NCBI GenBank assembly: GCA_934122115.1
Contig: CAKOVU010000010.1
Span: forward strand, 1 to 52,491
Direction: 5' to 3'
Length of the DNA stretch: 52,491 nucleotides
From: UMGS1901 sp934122115
Lineage (GTDB): Bacteria > Bacillota > Clostridia > TANB77 > CAG-508
Shown one piece after another: positions 26,308 to 33,652 of the stretch. A model generated the notes under the pieces. The model was not told where the DNA came from. It saw nothing but the letters and a program-made list of their open reading frames with translations, and made no database searches. Every line of letters begins with the position of its first letter. The stretch's first letter is position 1. The position numbers and the translations under genes were made by a program.

Positions 26308-26478
26308 TTAATCTTCATTAGGAGCTTCCACAGGGCAAACTGCTGCACAAGTACCACATGAGATACATCTTTCTGGATCTATAACATATTTTGTATCACC
26401 TTGAGAAATACACTCAACAGGGCAATTAGCTGCGCAAGCACCACAAGAAATACAATTATCATTTATTTTATATGCCAT
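26308..26478 (-). CDS. 2[4Fe-4S] ferredoxin, clostridial type
   Basis: A 56-residue low-potential electron carrier that closely resembles the classical Clostridium pasteurianum ferredoxin in length and sequence. It has two CxxCxxCxxxCP motifs (CISCGACAANCP and CISCGTCAAVCP), each binding one [4Fe-4S] cluster in cooperation with the other. It begins MAYKINDNC. The upstream in-frame GTG at 26490 belongs to the ribosome-site region (AAGGTGG), so the start is the ATG ending at 26478. It lies just downstream of porB on the same strand, separated by the 108-bp hairpin element, and is the natural electron acceptor for that enzyme. Whether it is co-transcribed depends on read-through of the hairpin. 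Confidence 0.95.
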   Translation of the reverse strand: MAYKINDNCISCGACAANCPVECISQGDTKYVIDPERCISCGTCAAVCPVEAPNED

Positions 26479-26515
26479 GATATTCACCACCTTCTACTAT
26501 TTTTTATATTCATTC

Positions 26516-26623
26516 AAGAACAATTTCAATTTTTTAAACGAAATCGGAAGCTCGCCTTTTGAGGAGTCCGAAGGAGCTCCGACCAAGAGCGACGTATTGA
26601 GGCTTAAAAAATAAATTGTTCTT
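26516..26623 (-). repeat. 108-bp long-armed hairpin with G+C-rich centre (copy B)
   Basis: Arms AAGAACAATTTCAATTTTTT (from 26516) and TTAAAAAATAAATTGTTCTT (26604-26623) are near-complementary. The ~66-base centre is G+C-rich and contains CGACCAAGAGCGACG, similar to CGACCAGCGAGGACG in copy A at 3542-3653. It sits between porB and the ferredoxin gene and may attenuate transcription there. Confidence 0.6.
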
Positions 26624-26625
26624 AA

Positions 26626-27582
26626 TTAGTTATTTGTTAACTCTTCTAAGTTTAACAACCTTTGCCATCTTTTGTCAACCTCTTTTTGAAATTCTTCTAT
26701 CATCCATTCATTGCCTGGTTTGAACATATGCTTGAATCGTTTTTGAGGACGTAGAAAATCTTCTATTGGAAGTTTTTTTGCAGGTTTATATGTTATATGG
26801 TATACACCATCTACCACTTCATATAAAGGCCAGTAGCAAGTATCTGCAGCTAGTTTATTTATTTTCATTAAATCTTCTGTAGCATAGTTCCATCCACGTG
26901 GGCAAGGTGCTAGGACATTTAAGAATGTAGGACCTTTTGTATATATTGCTTTTTCAGCTTTTTCATATAAATCCTTAAAATTATTCATTGCAAGTGTCTG
27001 AGCTACATATGGTAAATTATGCGCAACCATTACTTCTGTTAAATCTTTTCTTGATTGCATTTTTCCAGGAATTACACTACCTACAGGTGATGTAGTTGTA
27101 TCTGCAAATTTTGGTGTAGCAGAAGAACGCTGAATTCCTGTGTTCATGTATGCACCATTATCATAGCAAACATAAGTCATATCATGGCCTCTTTCCATAG
27201 CACCAGATAAACTTTGAATTCCTATATCATAGGTTCCGCCGTCTCCACCAAATGTAATGAATTTAGTTTGCTCTCCATCTTTTTCTACTATTTTACCTTG
27301 TTTTACTAATGATTTGTAAGCAGCTTCTACACCAGAACAAGTAGCTGATGCACACTCGAAAGCTGTATGAATGTAAGAATCTGTCCATGCAGTGTATGGA
27401 TAAATGAATGTAGAAACTTCCATGCATCCAGTAGCATTTGAAACAACAGCGTGGTCATTTTCATGTAATGCTCTCATTATCATTCTAGCAACTGCTGGAG
27501 CACCACAACCTGCACACATTCTATGGCCAGCAGTGAATCTTGAAGGCTTAGTAGCCATAATTTCTTTTAAATTATATGCCAT
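26626..27582 (-). CDS. porB: Pyruvate:ferredoxin oxidoreductase, beta subunit
   Basis: A 318-residue thiamine-diphosphate-binding subunit. The N-terminal Cys motif HRMCAGCGAP and a later Cys (SNATGCMEV) supply ligands for a [4Fe-4S] cluster. The TPP motif is FGGDGGTYDIGIQSLSGAME, ending near YDNGAYMNTGIQRSS. The C-terminal part has APCPRGW and CYWPLYEV. With PorA, PorC and PorD it decarboxylates pyruvate with CoA to acetyl-CoA, CO2 and reduced ferredoxin. It lies 2 bases after porA. Branched-chain 2-oxoacid oxidoreductases have the same organisation; pyruvate is favoured because of the complete four-gene set, but substrate specificity cannot be proven from sequence. Confidence 0.92.
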   Translation of the reverse strand: MAYNLKEIMATKPSRFTAGHRMCAGCGAPAVARMIMRALHENDHAVVSNATGCMEVSTFIYPYTAWTDSYIHTAFECASATCSGVEAAYKSLVKQGKIVEKDGEQTKFITFGGDGGTYDIGIQSLSGAMERGHDMTYVCYDNGAYMNTGIQRSSATPKFADTTTSPVGSVIPGKMQSRKDLTEVMVAHNLPYVAQTLAMNNFKDLYEKAEKAIYTKGPTFLNVLAPCPRGWNYATEDLMKINKLAADTCYWPLYEVVDGVYHITYKPAKKLPIEDFLRPQKRFKHMFKPGNEWMIEEFQKEVDKRWQRLLNLEELTNN

Positions 27583-27584
27583 AA

Positions 27585-28775
27585 TTAGTTACCTTCCTTT
27601 CTTAATCCTAAATATCTAAAAGGATTCTCAACTTTTCCAGAATTTGCAATTTCTTGTAAATCTGCAAATACTTTAGAAATATCATTTACAGTAGTATCTC
27701 TTCCGCCAATACCATATATATAGTTAACAGCTGGAACATGAACATTTTCAGTATACATGCTAGAAGTAACATCCTCAAATAAAGGACCACCAGCAGCATT
27801 TAAACTGTCTGCTTTGTCTAAAATGGCTATGGCTTTTTGATTTGATAAAGCACTTGCGATTTCCTCAACAGGGAATGGTCTAAATACACGTAGCTTAAGA
27901 AGACCTGCTTTTATTCCTTTTTCTCTTAAATCATCAACTACAGCTTTAGTAGTACCAGCAGTTGAGTTCATGCAAACAATTGCTATTTCACTGTCTTCCA
28001 ATCTGTAACCTTCAAAAAATCCATATTTTCTTCCAGTAAGTTTCTCAAATCGCTCAGCAACATCTAAAATAACTTTTTTTGCATTTCTCATTGCTTCTGC
28101 TTGTTGGTATTTATGTTCAAATAAAAATGCTTGCAAATCCATAGGACCAACAGCTATTGGTTCTTCACGATTTAGCAAATAGTGTTCTGGTTGATATTTA
28201 CCAACAAAATCTTTTACTTTTTCATTTTCTATTAATTCTATATTTTCGATAGAGTGTGAGGTTATAAAACCATCTTGGCAAACCATTAAAGGAAGCATAA
28301 CATCTTTATTCTCAGCTATTTGATGAGCCATTATTAAATTATCATAAGCTTCTTGATTATTTTCAGAAAATAACATTATCCAGCCAGCATCTCTTACTCC
28401 CATAGCATCAGAATGATCGTTGTGTATGTTTAGAGGTGCAGAAACTGCACGGTTTACTAAAGATAATACTATTGGCAATCTAGAGCCAGAAGCAATATAA
28501 AGCATTTCCCACATAAAAGATAATCCGTTTGAAGAAGTTGCTGTCATTGCTCTTGCACCGGCAGCTTCAGCACCTATACAAGCACTCATAGCACTGTGCT
28601 CACTTTCTACAGCCACAAATTCGGTATCAACTTGCCCATTGCTAACAAAAGTTGAAAAATATTGTGGAATTTCTGTGGAAGGTGTTATAGGAAAAGCGGC
28701 TACAACATCTGGGTTTATTTGTTTCATTGCTATAGCAGAGGCTTCATTGCCACTTAAACGTTCTCTAATACTCAT
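27585..28775 (-). CDS. porA: Pyruvate:ferredoxin oxidoreductase, alpha subunit
   Basis: A 396-residue alpha subunit that contributes to the pyruvate/TPP active site. The N-terminus SGNEASAIAMKQINPDVVAA is followed by the signature FPITPSTEIPQYF. Next come EHSAMSACIGAEAAGARAMT and SSNGLSFMWEMLYIA. The transketolase C-terminal-like domain starts near residue 255 (SEIAIVCMNSTAGTTKAVVD, then GLLKLRVFRPFP) and ends with YIYGIGGRD. It is translated directly after porD and before porB with no gaps, so the subunits are made in stoichiometric order. Confidence 0.92.
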   Translation of the reverse strand: MSIRERLSGNEASAIAMKQINPDVVAAFPITPSTEIPQYFSTFVSNGQVDTEFVAVESEHSAMSACIGAEAAGARAMTATSSNGLSFMWEMLYIASGSRLPIVLSLVNRAVSAPLNIHNDHSDAMGVRDAGWIMLFSENNQEAYDNLIMAHQIAENKDVMLPLMVCQDGFITSHSIENIELIENEKVKDFVGKYQPEHYLLNREEPIAVGPMDLQAFLFEHKYQQAEAMRNAKKVILDVAERFEKLTGRKYGFFEGYRLEDSEIAIVCMNSTAGTTKAVVDDLREKGIKAGLLKLRVFRPFPVEEIASALSNQKAIAILDKADSLNAAGGPLFEDVTSSMYTENVHVPAVNYIYGIGGRDTTVNDISKVFADLQEIANSGKVENPFRYLGLRKEGN

Positions 28776-29075
28776 TTATTTTGAACCTCCTTCTTTCATA
28801 ATAATAGCTCCAAAAGGGCATACCTTAGAGCAAACACCGCATCCTTTGCAATAATCGTAATCGAAATCTAATCTGTTTTTGGTTTCTTTATCAATTGGAA
28901 TTGCGTCATCAGGGCAGACAGGAAAACATAAACCACATTGAGTACATTTTTCTTTTATCCAAACTGGGCACATACTTCTCCAATCGCCTGTTTTAAATTC
29001 ACGAGCATTACCTGCCTCATAAATTGTTCCACCAGGAGTTAATCCTTCTACTGGTGTGTTTTTATCTATATGCAT
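28776..29075 (-). CDS. porD: Pyruvate:ferredoxin oxidoreductase, delta (ferredoxin-like) subunit
   Basis: A 99-residue protein with two cluster motifs, CTQCGLCFPVCP and CKGCGVCSKVCP, each for a [4Fe-4S] centre that wires the TPP site to external ferredoxin. The segment TGDWRSMCPVWIKEKC before the first motif is typical of PorD/VorD. The start at ATG 29075 has AAAGGAG nine bases upstream. A longer in-frame start would overlap porC and has no ribosome site. It directly abuts porA. Confidence 0.93.
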   Translation of the reverse strand: MHIDKNTPVEGLTPGGTIYEAGNAREFKTGDWRSMCPVWIKEKCTQCGLCFPVCPDDAIPIDKETKNRLDFDYDYCKGCGVCSKVCPFGAIIMKEGGSK

Positions 29076-29103
29076 TTTAAAAATCTCCTTTCTATTAACT
29101 GAA

Positions 29104-29685
29104 TCAATCAATTTTTTTAACTTCTTTTAAAGCCATTTCCAATGCTTTCATGTTACCATCTATAACTTCTGGCTTTTTAGCAAATTTATGTTTAAAAGAT
29201 TCTTGCATACTTGCCAAGAAATCATTATCGTTCATTATATTTGCAACTTTTACAATCGCTGCAAGCATTGGTGTATTAGGAAAATATCTTCCCAAAGCTT
29301 CTTCAGATATTTTTCTTGCATCTATGCAGTAAATATTGCCTAAATAACCATTTAGATGTTTTTTTAAATAATCGACGTCTTTAGTTGTATTTATTACTAT
29401 AGCACCAGATTCTTTTAATCCAGCAGTAACATCAACTGTTTCTAGTAGAGTGTCATCAACAACTACCACATAATCAGGTTCGTAAATATTGCTATGTATT
29501 ACAATAGGCGTATCTCCGATACGGTTATAAGCAGTTATTGGAGCACCCATTCGCTCAGGGCCATACTCAGGAAAACCTTGTATATATTTACCCGTGTTAA
29601 AAGCTGCATCAGCAAGTAAAAGAGATGCTGTTTTAGTTCCTTGACCGCCTCTACCGTGCCATCTGATTTCTATTAATTCTTTCAT
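29104..29685 (-). CDS. porC: Pyruvate:ferredoxin oxidoreductase, gamma subunit
   Basis: A 193-residue gamma subunit, first gene of the operon. The diagnostic motif is EIRWHGRGGQGTKTASLLLA near the N-terminus, followed by GFPEYGPERMGAPITAYNRI, which contacts the CoA/TPP region in this family. The middle segment DYVVVVDDTLLETVDV and the C-terminal helix complete the domain. The gene has AAAGGAG eight bases before its ATG and a sigma-A-type promoter at 29764-29792. The order gamma-delta-alpha-beta is that of the separate-subunit enzymes of archaea and Thermotoga, whereas many Clostridia use one fused polypeptide. Confidence 0.92.
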   Translation of the reverse strand: MKELIEIRWHGRGGQGTKTASLLLADAAFNTGKYIQGFPEYGPERMGAPITAYNRIGDTPIVIHSNIYEPDYVVVVDDTLLETVDVTAGLKESGAIVINTTKDVDYLKKHLNGYLGNIYCIDARKISEEALGRYFPNTPMLAAIVKVANIMNDNDFLASMQESFKHKFAKKPEVIDGNMKALEMALKEVKKID

Positions 29686-29763
29686 TAAAATGCTCCTTTC
29701 TTGAATTATTTATATAAAAATAATCATAATATTATTAGATTTTATTTGAAATCATACAAAGAA

Positions 29764-29792
29764 AGTATATAATTAAAAGGGCAACATGTCAA
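29764..29792 (-). promoter_or_regulatory. Promoter of the por operon
   Basis: Read on the minus strand: TTGACA (29792-29787), a 17-bp spacer and TATACT (29769-29764), about 80 bases upstream of the porC ATG. It is divergent from the promoter at 29813-29841. Confidence 0.78.
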
Positions 29793-29812
29793 TAAAAATA
29801 CTAATTAAATTA

Positions 29813-29841
29813 TTGACTTATTGAGCAAAAATGGATATTAT
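29813..29841 (+). promoter_or_regulatory. Promoter of the FGE gene at 29872
   Basis: TTGACT at 29813-29818, a 17-bp spacer and TATTAT at 29836-29841. The leader is short, unlike that of the paralogue at 2178. Confidence 0.65.
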
Positions 29842-29871
29842 TATTATAAATAAATATAGTGAGGTAATCTA

Positions 29872-31107
29872 ATGAAAAACTTAAGAAAATCTAATGGTTC
29901 AGTGTCGGTTTTGGTGCTTGTTACGATATTGACTATGATAGCAGTGCTGGTTACTGCATATATGGTTGGAAATGCACAAAGAAGAGCACAACTACAAAGT
30001 GAAATTAAATTAAAGGAAGTGTATGAAGCAGCTACAGACAATGCAAGCAAAATTTATGAAGATGTGAACAACAAAAAAATTGCATTGGATAAAAAAACTT
30101 TACCATACACAAGTTCTACTAAACCATATTTCCCAAATGATGGTTTTAGTAAAATAATAGGCACAGATTTAAATAATGGATTAGTAATAGAAGATAGTGA
30201 AGGAAATCAATTTGTGTGGGTGGAAGTTCCAAAAACTACAGCAGTTTATGCTACATCAGGAATTAATATAACAGCATTTACTTCAGCTAACTATACAACA
30301 ATAAAAAACGATTTAATAAATTATGCTAAGGATTATAGAAAAACTGATTATAATGATAAGTGGTATGATGGGTGCGGAATAGAAACTTCTGCAAAATATA
30401 CAGAATTGTATAATAAAATGTTAAAAAGCGTATATGAACATGGTGGATTCTGGATTGGAAGATATGAAATTGGAATAAAAGAAAATGTAGCAAGAACTAC
30501 CGCTAATGATACTTTTAAAGAGAGCCCAACCATAGGACAAACTCCTGTAATACAAGCAAATAAAGTACCGTATGATTTTATACGTTGCTATCAAGCGCAA
30601 ACACTAGCAAGCACTTTTGCGCCAGCTAGTTATACAAGCAGTTTATTATTTGGAATTCAGTGGGATTTGGTTTGTAAGCATCTAGAGGTAAAAGGCAAAA
30701 ATCCAGGAAGTAGTGCGTCTTCAATAAAAGAGGCAGTACAGACGAACAGTATTGATTGGGCAAATACAAAAGATTCAACGTTTAAAGTAACAAATACTAA
30801 GGCGATGTATTCTACAGATTTGCAAAATTGGGTAAAAGTTAATTATAGGGGCTATACGAAACCAAGTGATTCCGCAGTAGCTTTAACCACAGGAGCAAGT
30901 GAAAGAAATAAATTAATGAACATATATGATTTAGCTGGAGGAGTTAGTGAGTGGACATTAGAAAAATCTTGGCACGAAAGTTATTTCCCAACATTACGAG
31001 GAGGAGATTTCTACTTCAATGCTTCTTTTCGTTCTGCAGCTACACGTGATTGTGGCGCTGTTAACTATAGCGATGCTCTTTCTGGAGCGCGAGCAACAAT
31101 TTATTAA
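29872..31107 (+). CDS. Exported FGE/SUMF1-fold protein with pilin-like N-terminus
   Basis: A 411-residue paralogue of the gene at 31493. The N-terminus KSNGSVSVLVLVTILTMIAV is one hydrophobic helix following a short basic leader, like a prepilin or pseudopilin but without the usual GITL start. The C-type-lectin-fold domain follows with NGLVIEDSEGNQFVWVEVPK, GGFWIGRYEIG, LLFGIQWDLVCKHL, NIYDLAGGVSEWTLE and LRGGDF. From residue ~375 the tail FYFNASFRSAATRDCGAVNY departs completely from its paralogues before the shared ending SGARATIY. In the 60 bases at 31021-31080 only 9 are A (15%), whereas the upstream gene is A-rich. The ribosome site AGTGAGG lies before the ATG. It is probably a surface binding protein; its ligand is unknown. 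Confidence 0.8.
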   Translation: MKNLRKSNGSVSVLVLVTILTMIAVLVTAYMVGNAQRRAQLQSEIKLKEVYEAATDNASKIYEDVNNKKIALDKKTLPYTSSTKPYFPNDGFSKIIGTDLNNGLVIEDSEGNQFVWVEVPKTTAVYATSGINITAFTSANYTTIKNDLINYAKDYRKTDYNDKWYDGCGIETSAKYTELYNKMLKSVYEHGGFWIGRYEIGIKENVARTTANDTFKESPTIGQTPVIQANKVPYDFIRCYQAQTLASTFAPASYTSSLLFGIQWDLVCKHLEVKGKNPGSSASSIKEAVQTNSIDWANTKDSTFKVTNTKAMYSTDLQNWVKVNYRGYTKPSDSAVALTTGASERNKLMNIYDLAGGVSEWTLEKSWHESYFPTLRGGDFYFNASFRSAATRDCGAVNYSDALSGARATIY

Positions 31108-31137
31108 AATATTTAAAAAATTGCAAAATACTTCATT
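31108..31137 (+). repeat. Trailer repeat, copy 1
   Basis: Thirty bases directly after the stop codon (AATATTTAAAAAATTGCAAA onward to ACTTCATT) match 32713-32742 with one difference. Both follow an FGE gene, so this is the duplicated 3' flank of the gene family. Confidence 0.75.
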
Positions 31138-31471
31138 CAGGGTAATACAGATGAAAAATATTCTCTAGATATGGGGAGTGACGTGGGTTCAAGTTACCGC
31201 TAGCGGATATGAGAAAAAAGTGGATGTGGAGGCATTAATAACAACTGGATCAAGCACAAAAAATTCAATGCTAAATATATATGATTTTGCTGGTAATGAA
31301 TATGAGTGGACTTTAGAAAAGGCTGCCTCTGGTGATTCTTTATGTACTGCTAGAGGAGGATATTTTAGAGGGCAAAGTACAGCGGCTGCAAGTAATAGGA
31401 CACATAATAGAAATAATAGTAATAATAATCACAATAGTTATTCATATGGAGCGAGAATGGCTATATACTAA
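31138..31471 (+). pseudogene. 5'-truncated, frameshifted FGE-gene cassette with Asn-rich tail
   Basis: Only the last third of a family member is present. The sequence starts abruptly after the trailer repeat with QGNTDEKYSLDMGSD, matching GKYSLDQGANW of the gene at 31493. It then shifts frame and continues as WVQVTASGYEKKV, MLNIYDFAGNEYEWTLEK and ARGGYF. Removing one G near 31180-31183 reconnects the two parts (SDWVQV). A GTG-started frame at 31178-31471 could be read, but it has no ribosome site. The tail SNRTHNRNNSNNNHNSYSYG is encoded mostly by AAT codons, then GARMAIY. It is either a decayed paralogue or a donor/template cassette for its neighbours. Confidence 0.75.
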
Positions 31472-31492
31472 AGTTAAAAGGAGATTGAGTAG

Positions 31493-32704
31493 ATGAGAAA
31501 AGAAAAAGGAATTACACTAGTTGCTTTAATAGTAACAGTAGTAATATTGATAATTTTGGCTGGAGTAAGTTTAAATTTAGCTTTTAGTGATAATGGACTA
31601 ATAAAAAAAGCACAATATGCAGTTAACAAATCTGAAAATAGTGATGAAAACACACAGGAAAAATTGAATGAAACAAAAGAATGGCTAGATAAAAATCCAG
31701 ATAATGATGATGCGGAGCCATTACCAAGTACATCAGAAACATTTCCATATTATCCAAGTTATAAGTTTGATAAAACAGAAGATTCAGATTTAGATAGCGG
31801 ATTAGTAATAGAAGATAGAAAAGGCAATCAATATGTTTGGGTAGAAGTTCCAAAAACAAATGAAGTATATCCAACAGCAGGGATTAATATTGTATCTTTC
31901 TCAAGCACAGAATATACAAAAATAGAAAATGATTTACACACTTATACAAGTGTTTATAGAAAAAATACGATGTCTACTGATACCTATTATTCAGGTTGTG
32001 GGCTAAGCTCAACAAGTTATGATATGTTGAAACAAAAAATGTTAAAAAGTGTGTATCAAAATGGAGGATTCTGGATAGGCAGATACGAGACAGGTTTAAC
32101 TAACCGATATAGAACATATGGAGAAGAATATTATACGGAGCATCCGATAACTGATACACCAGTAATAAAATGCAATGCATATCCATATGTATGGGTAAGA
32201 TGTGCGCAAGCACAGACTTTAGCAAGTAATATGTATTCTGGAAATTATACAAGTAGCTTATTATTTGGGGTTCAATGGGATTTAACATTAAAATACTTAG
32301 AAACAAAGGGAATAAATCAAAAGCTCCTTAATGAAGACAGTACAGAAATTGGTAATTATCCCAATACGGTTTTTACAATTACAAATGGGAAGTATTCTTT
32401 AGATCAAGGAGCAAATTGGTCTACATCAATATATACAAAGAAAACAGGAAAGGCATGTTTACATACTACTGGAGCTATAGAACAATTTAAAATGTTAAAT
32501 ATATATGATTTGGCAGGAAACATATGGGAGTGGACTTTGGAAAATTCTGGCTATGCAAGTACTCCTTGCAGATCAAGAGGTGGTGATTTTCGTGATTTGG
32601 ATGGAACAGATACCCCAGCAAGTGCACGAAATTTATATGGAAAAGAGGGGGATGCAACTGCTAACTGCTATCATGGTGTTGGTTTCAGAGTAACTATTTA
32701 CTAA
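31493..32704 (+). CDS. Prepilin-like surface protein with FGE/SUMF1 domain
   Basis: A 403-residue protein. The short leader MRKEKG precedes ITLVALIVTVVILIILAGVS, a classic prepilin N-terminal helix. A charged linker extends to about residue 90. The C-type-lectin-fold domain has SGLVIEDRKGNQYVWVEVPK, GGFWIGRYETG, LLFGVQWDLTLKYL, NIYDLAGNIWEWTLE and SRGGDF. The tail (RDLDGTDTPASARNLYGKEG...) is unrelated to those of its paralogues and ends GVGFRVTIY. The ATG has AAAGGAG 8-9 bases upstream, near the end of the preceding cassette. It is followed by the trailer repeat and the minD promoter. By family, it should be exported and possibly assembled with or anchored like a pilin; no pilus genes are in the window. 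Confidence 0.82.
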   Translation: MRKEKGITLVALIVTVVILIILAGVSLNLAFSDNGLIKKAQYAVNKSENSDENTQEKLNETKEWLDKNPDNDDAEPLPSTSETFPYYPSYKFDKTEDSDLDSGLVIEDRKGNQYVWVEVPKTNEVYPTAGINIVSFSSTEYTKIENDLHTYTSVYRKNTMSTDTYYSGCGLSSTSYDMLKQKMLKSVYQNGGFWIGRYETGLTNRYRTYGEEYYTEHPITDTPVIKCNAYPYVWVRCAQAQTLASNMYSGNYTSSLLFGVQWDLTLKYLETKGINQKLLNEDSTEIGNYPNTVFTITNGKYSLDQGANWSTSIYTKKTGKACLHTTGAIEQFKMLNIYDLAGNIWEWTLENSGYASTPCRSRGGDFRDLDGTDTPASARNLYGKEGDATANCYHGVGFRVTIY

Positions 32705-32712
32705 TTTATTTA

Positions 32713-32742
32713 AATATTTAAAAATTTGCAAAATACTTCATT
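32713..32742 (+). repeat. Trailer repeat, copy 2
   Basis: Thirty bases nearly identical to 31108-31137 (one substitution), again just after an FGE-gene stop codon and immediately before the minD -35 hexamer. Confidence 0.75.
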
Positions 32743-32746
32743 TTAC

Positions 32747-32775
32747 TTGACTTTTTGCCACTTTCCATATATTAT
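32747..32775 (+). promoter_or_regulatory. Promoter of the minD-minE-rodA-dusB operon
   Basis: TTGACT at 32747-32752, a 17-bp spacer and TATTAT at 32770-32775, about 70 bases before the minD ATG. Confidence 0.7.
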
Positions 32776-32842
32776 ATATGAAGTTAAATTGTGAAAAAAG
32801 CAAATAAAAACTTAGAAAATGTTAGTAGAAATGGAGGGGCTT

Positions 32843-33637
32843 ATGGGAGAAGTTATAGTTGTAACATCCGGAAAAGGTGGAGTAGGAAAAACAACTACAA
32901 CAGCTAATCTTGGTTCTGCATTAGCATTAAAAGGCAAAAAAGTAGTGCTAGTGGATACAGATATAGGGCTAAGAAACTTAGATGTTGTTATGGGATTAGA
33001 AAATAGAATTGTTTACGACATTGTTGACGTAGTAGAGCAGAAATGCAAATTAAGACAAGCATTAATAAAAGACAAGCGTTTTGAACAATTATTTTTATTG
33101 CCTGCTGCACAAACAAGAGATAAAAGCGCCATAAATGAAGAACAAATGAAAGAACTAACAAATAAACTAAAAGAAGAATTTGATTATATCTTAATTGATT
33201 GCCCAGCTGGAATAGAGCAAGGATTCAAAAATGCAATAGCTGGAGCTGATAGAGCTGTAGTTGTAACAAATGCAGAAATATCATCTATAAGAGATGCTGA
33301 TAGAATAATAGGATTATTAGAAGCTTCAGAAATAAGAAATCCAGAATTGATTATAAATAGAATAAGACCTAATATGGTAAGAAAAGGTGAAATGATGGAT
33401 GTAAATGACATTGTAGATTTACTTTCTATAAACCTTATTGGGGTAGTTCCAGATGATGAATATATAATTACTCAAACGAATAAAGGAGAACCTGCAGTAA
33501 TTAATAAAAAAGCTCCTTCAGGAAAAGCATACTTAGAAATAGCAAGAAGGATATTGGGAGAAAACGTAGATGTAACAATTCCTGGAAAGGATGAAGGCTT
33601 TTTTACAAAAGTAAAAAATATTTTTAAAAAGAAATAA
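32843..33637 (+). CDS. minD: Septum-site-determining ATPase MinD
   Basis: A 264-residue ParA-family ATPase that positions the division septum by dimerising on the membrane with ATP. The deviant Walker A motif VVTSGKGGVGKTTTTANLG is at the N-terminus, the switch motif LVDTDIGLRNLDVVMG near residue 40 and Walker B LIDCPAGIEQGF near 120. The C-terminal amphipathic helix FFTKVKNIFKKK is the membrane-targeting sequence. GGAGGGG at 32834-32840 fits ATG 32843; the in-frame ATG at 32819 is upstream of this site and is rejected. minC, usually just before minD, is absent here. minE follows after 15 bases. Confidence 0.95.
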   Translation: MGEVIVVTSGKGGVGKTTTTANLGSALALKGKKVVLVDTDIGLRNLDVVMGLENRIVYDIVDVVEQKCKLRQALIKDKRFEQLFLLPAAQTRDKSAINEEQMKELTNKLKEEFDYILIDCPAGIEQGFKNAIAGADRAVVVTNAEISSIRDADRIIGLLEASEIRNPELIINRIRPNMVRKGEMMDVNDIVDLLSINLIGVVPDDEYIITQTNKGEPAVINKKAPSGKAYLEIARRILGENVDVTIPGKDEGFFTKVKNIFKKK

Positions 33638-33652
33638 TTATTGGAGGTAAGC

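Noticed and set aside
31341..31471. AAT-rich end of the broken cassette as the exact DGR template for the gene at 29872 or 31493
   Set aside because: Many differences fall at positions where the cassette has G, C or T; a true template would differ only at its adenines.
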